A stretch of DNA of 64,000 nucleotides from Odontesthes bonariensis (taxonomy: Eukaryota > Chordata > Actinopteri > Atheriniformes > Atherinopsidae). Shown one piece after another: positions 63,446 through 64,000 of this stretch. Both the position numbers and the translations under genes were made by a program. The stretch spans positions 10,965,339 to 11,029,338 of the forward strand of contig NC_134515.1 of the NCBI RefSeq assembly GCF_027942865.1. The letters run 5' to 3'. Positions within the stretch are counted from its first letter, which is position 1, and the number at the start of each line of letters is the position of its first letter. Under the pieces are notes generated by a model. The model had not been told where the DNA came from, did not search any database, and worked only from the letters and a program-made list of their open reading frames with translations.

Positions 63446-63960
63446 CCGAGAGCAAGAGAGGGAGTTAGTCAAGTGTCGCTTCAAAAGGTTGATTACTATG
63501 CACATACTCCCCCACTGTTTATGAAATCACATGTTATGAAGTTCAATGATCTGGTATATTACAAAATAATGCAAATAATGTATAGAGCTAAATACAAATT
63601 ACTTCCTATCAGCATACAAAGGTTTTTCTCATCTCAAGAAACAAAGTATAATTTAAGAGACATATGCAAATTTACTGTACCAAAGGCCAAAAAAGAAATG
63701 AAAAGGAGATGCATATCTGTTGTTGGGGTTTCATTATGGAATGATGCTAATATAAATGTAAGAAATTGTAGTACATTTTTGGTTTTCAAAAGGATGGTTT
63801 TGAGGGCTACAAGTATTTATAATTTGTGAAGGATTTTGTGTTTATTTATGATTTTGCTTAATTATTCTATTTTTTTTTTACTTTATTGGATGCAATTCTG
63901 TTTTTTTGTCTTTTCTCTTTTTAATATTATTTTTCTTCTTACTTTAGTATTTGTAAAAAA
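63446..63960 (+). pseudogene. LINE ORF 3' end fragment
   Basis: The plus frame to 63829 has the layout of a LINE RT C-terminus: 'YAHTPPLFMKSHVMKFNDLV' then 'IMQIMYRAKYKLLPISIQRF', 'KYNLRDICKF' and 'CISVVGVSLWNDANINVRNC'. It is followed by a T-rich 3' UTR. 5'-truncated; a different lineage from the L2-like copies. Confidence 0.65.
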
Positions 63961-64000
63961 TATAGGTTCATGGGTAGCTTAATTTTGTTCAACAGGACAG

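Overview
The window is nuclear DNA from a ray-finned (teleost) fish, probably a percomorph. It holds split vertebrate genes with GT-AG introns, and the gaps are filled with teleost-type repeats: L2/Rex-like LINE 3' ends, Tc1-like remnants, hAT elements with 8-bp target duplications, tRNA-derived SINEs and TTAA-flanked foldback MITEs. The species cannot be named from the sequence alone.

Four genes are recognised, all on the minus strand. (1) pard6b, 5' part only: coding exon 1 (14903-14965) and the PB1 exon 2 (13544-13766). The large 3' exon (CRIB-PDZ) is not present and should lie left of position 1, so intron 2 exceeds 13.5 kb. (2) adnp, complete coding region in three exons (38831-38938, 37551-37643, 34423-37413; 1063 aa), with a CpG-rich promoter near 43.7-44.5 kb. 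(3) dpm1, complete in nine exons (49717 down to 45842; 250 aa). (4) The 3' part of a FACIT-type collagen gene, eleven exons from 62903 down to 52343, including a 29-nt terminal coding exon. pard6b, adnp and dpm1 are also neighbours on human 20q13.13, so the block is conserved synteny. The four genes have unrelated jobs (cell polarity, chromatin regulation, dolichol-phosphate-mannose synthesis, extracellular matrix), so no shared pathway is implied.

Layout: 1-13.5 kb is pard6b intron 2 with LINE tails, a CACTG-ended MITE, a Tc1-like remnant and a hAT MITE. 15-32 kb is a repeat-dense spacer with Tc1 remnants, foldback MITEs, several LINE 3' ends (two with in-frame 42-bp minisatellites) and polypyrimidine DNA. 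32-44 kb is adnp with a 1.2-kb foldback just downstream of its stop and a 450-bp polypurine tract in its first intron. 45-50 kb is dpm1 with nested transposons in introns. 50-63 kb is the collagen gene, whose introns hold nested hAT/foldback elements and a duplicated 0.8-kb segment.

The most interesting material is mobile-element archaeology. Filled and empty versions of the same insertion site occur together for two different TTAA foldback families, and are deducible for one 8-bp-TSD foldback and one 2-bp-TSD CACTG element, so target duplications can be read directly from this one window. I found no evidence of a new enzymatic system.
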